Shown: piece after piece, positions 6,218-6,246 of the stretch
Position numbering within the stretch: position 1 is the stretch's first letter
How the letters are laid out: the number at the start of each line of letters is the position of its first letter
NCBI GenBank assembly: GCA_023412845.1
Contig: JAEZRH010000063.1
Coordinates: forward strand, 1 to 6,246
DNA from: Bacillota bacterium
GTDB lineage: Bacteria > Bacillota > Clostridia > Oscillospirales > Acutalibacteraceae
Length of the DNA: 6,246 nt
Direction: 5' to 3'
The notes under the pieces: generated by a model
Databases searched by the model: none
The model's input: only the letters and a program-made list of their open reading frames with translations
Told to the model about the DNA's origin: nothing
Program-made: the position numbers and the translations under genes

Positions 6218-6246
6218 CGGCAGGAAAACAATGTGTTTTCCTGCCG
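6218..6246 (+). terminator. Perfect 13-bp hairpin after the kinase gene, probable terminator
   Basis: Bases 6218-6230 pair perfectly with 6234-6246 around a 3-nt ATG loop, starting 21 nt after the kinase stop codon. The window ends at the last stem base, so the expected T-run cannot be seen. The outer arm is GC-rich and the inner arm is A/T-rich. Near-perfect symmetry could also make it a bidirectional terminator shared with a convergent gene to the right. Confidence 0.6.

Overview
The window is a compact copper-handling locus from what looks like a GC-rich member of the Clostridia (Bacillota). That placement is inferred from three things: strong AGGAGG-type ribosome binding sites, a Gram-positive-style copA/copZ pair, and a membrane/cupredoxin fusion of a kind I associate with clostridial genomes. 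All five genes lie on the + strand. There is no mobile element, tRNA, rRNA or CRISPR array, and no gene-free stretch longer than 90 bases.

Layout. (1) 1-1446: the 3' part of a membrane protein of the DsbD_2 / 'sulfite exporter TauE/SafE' type, carrying two C-terminal cupredoxin-like domains with Cys/Cys/Met metal-site candidates. The frame is open at the left edge, so the true start probably lies outside the window. (2) 1501-3735: copA, a complete Cu(I)-exporting P1B-1 ATPase with one N-terminal HMA domain. (3) 3736-3821: an intergenic region with a sigma-A-like promoter, a 7-bp direct repeat around its -35 box and a strong ribosome binding site. (4) 3822-4037: copZ, a 71-residue copper chaperone. 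(5) 4062-4092: a Rho-independent terminator. (6) 4109-4810 and 4800-6197: an overlapping OmpR-family response regulator and membrane sensor histidine kinase. (7) 6218-6246: a perfect 13-bp hairpin ending at the right edge, probably the operon terminator.

How the parts may fit together (inference). CopZ would carry cytosolic Cu(I) to CopA, which exports it. The cupredoxin domains of the first protein, predicted to face outward, could take up or buffer Cu(I) outside the membrane, while its intramembrane cysteines could supply reducing equivalents. No CsoR, CopY or CueR regulator lies in the window, so the two-component system is the natural candidate for metal-responsive control. Its sensor loop has a His/Cys/Met pattern compatible with Cu(I) sensing.

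Most of this is recognisable copper homeostasis. The less ordinary points are the all-sulfur cupredoxin sites fused to a thiol-redox-type membrane domain, a terminator before the two-component genes with no room for a promoter after it, and a copZ promoter placed so close that the leader would be about 11 nt.
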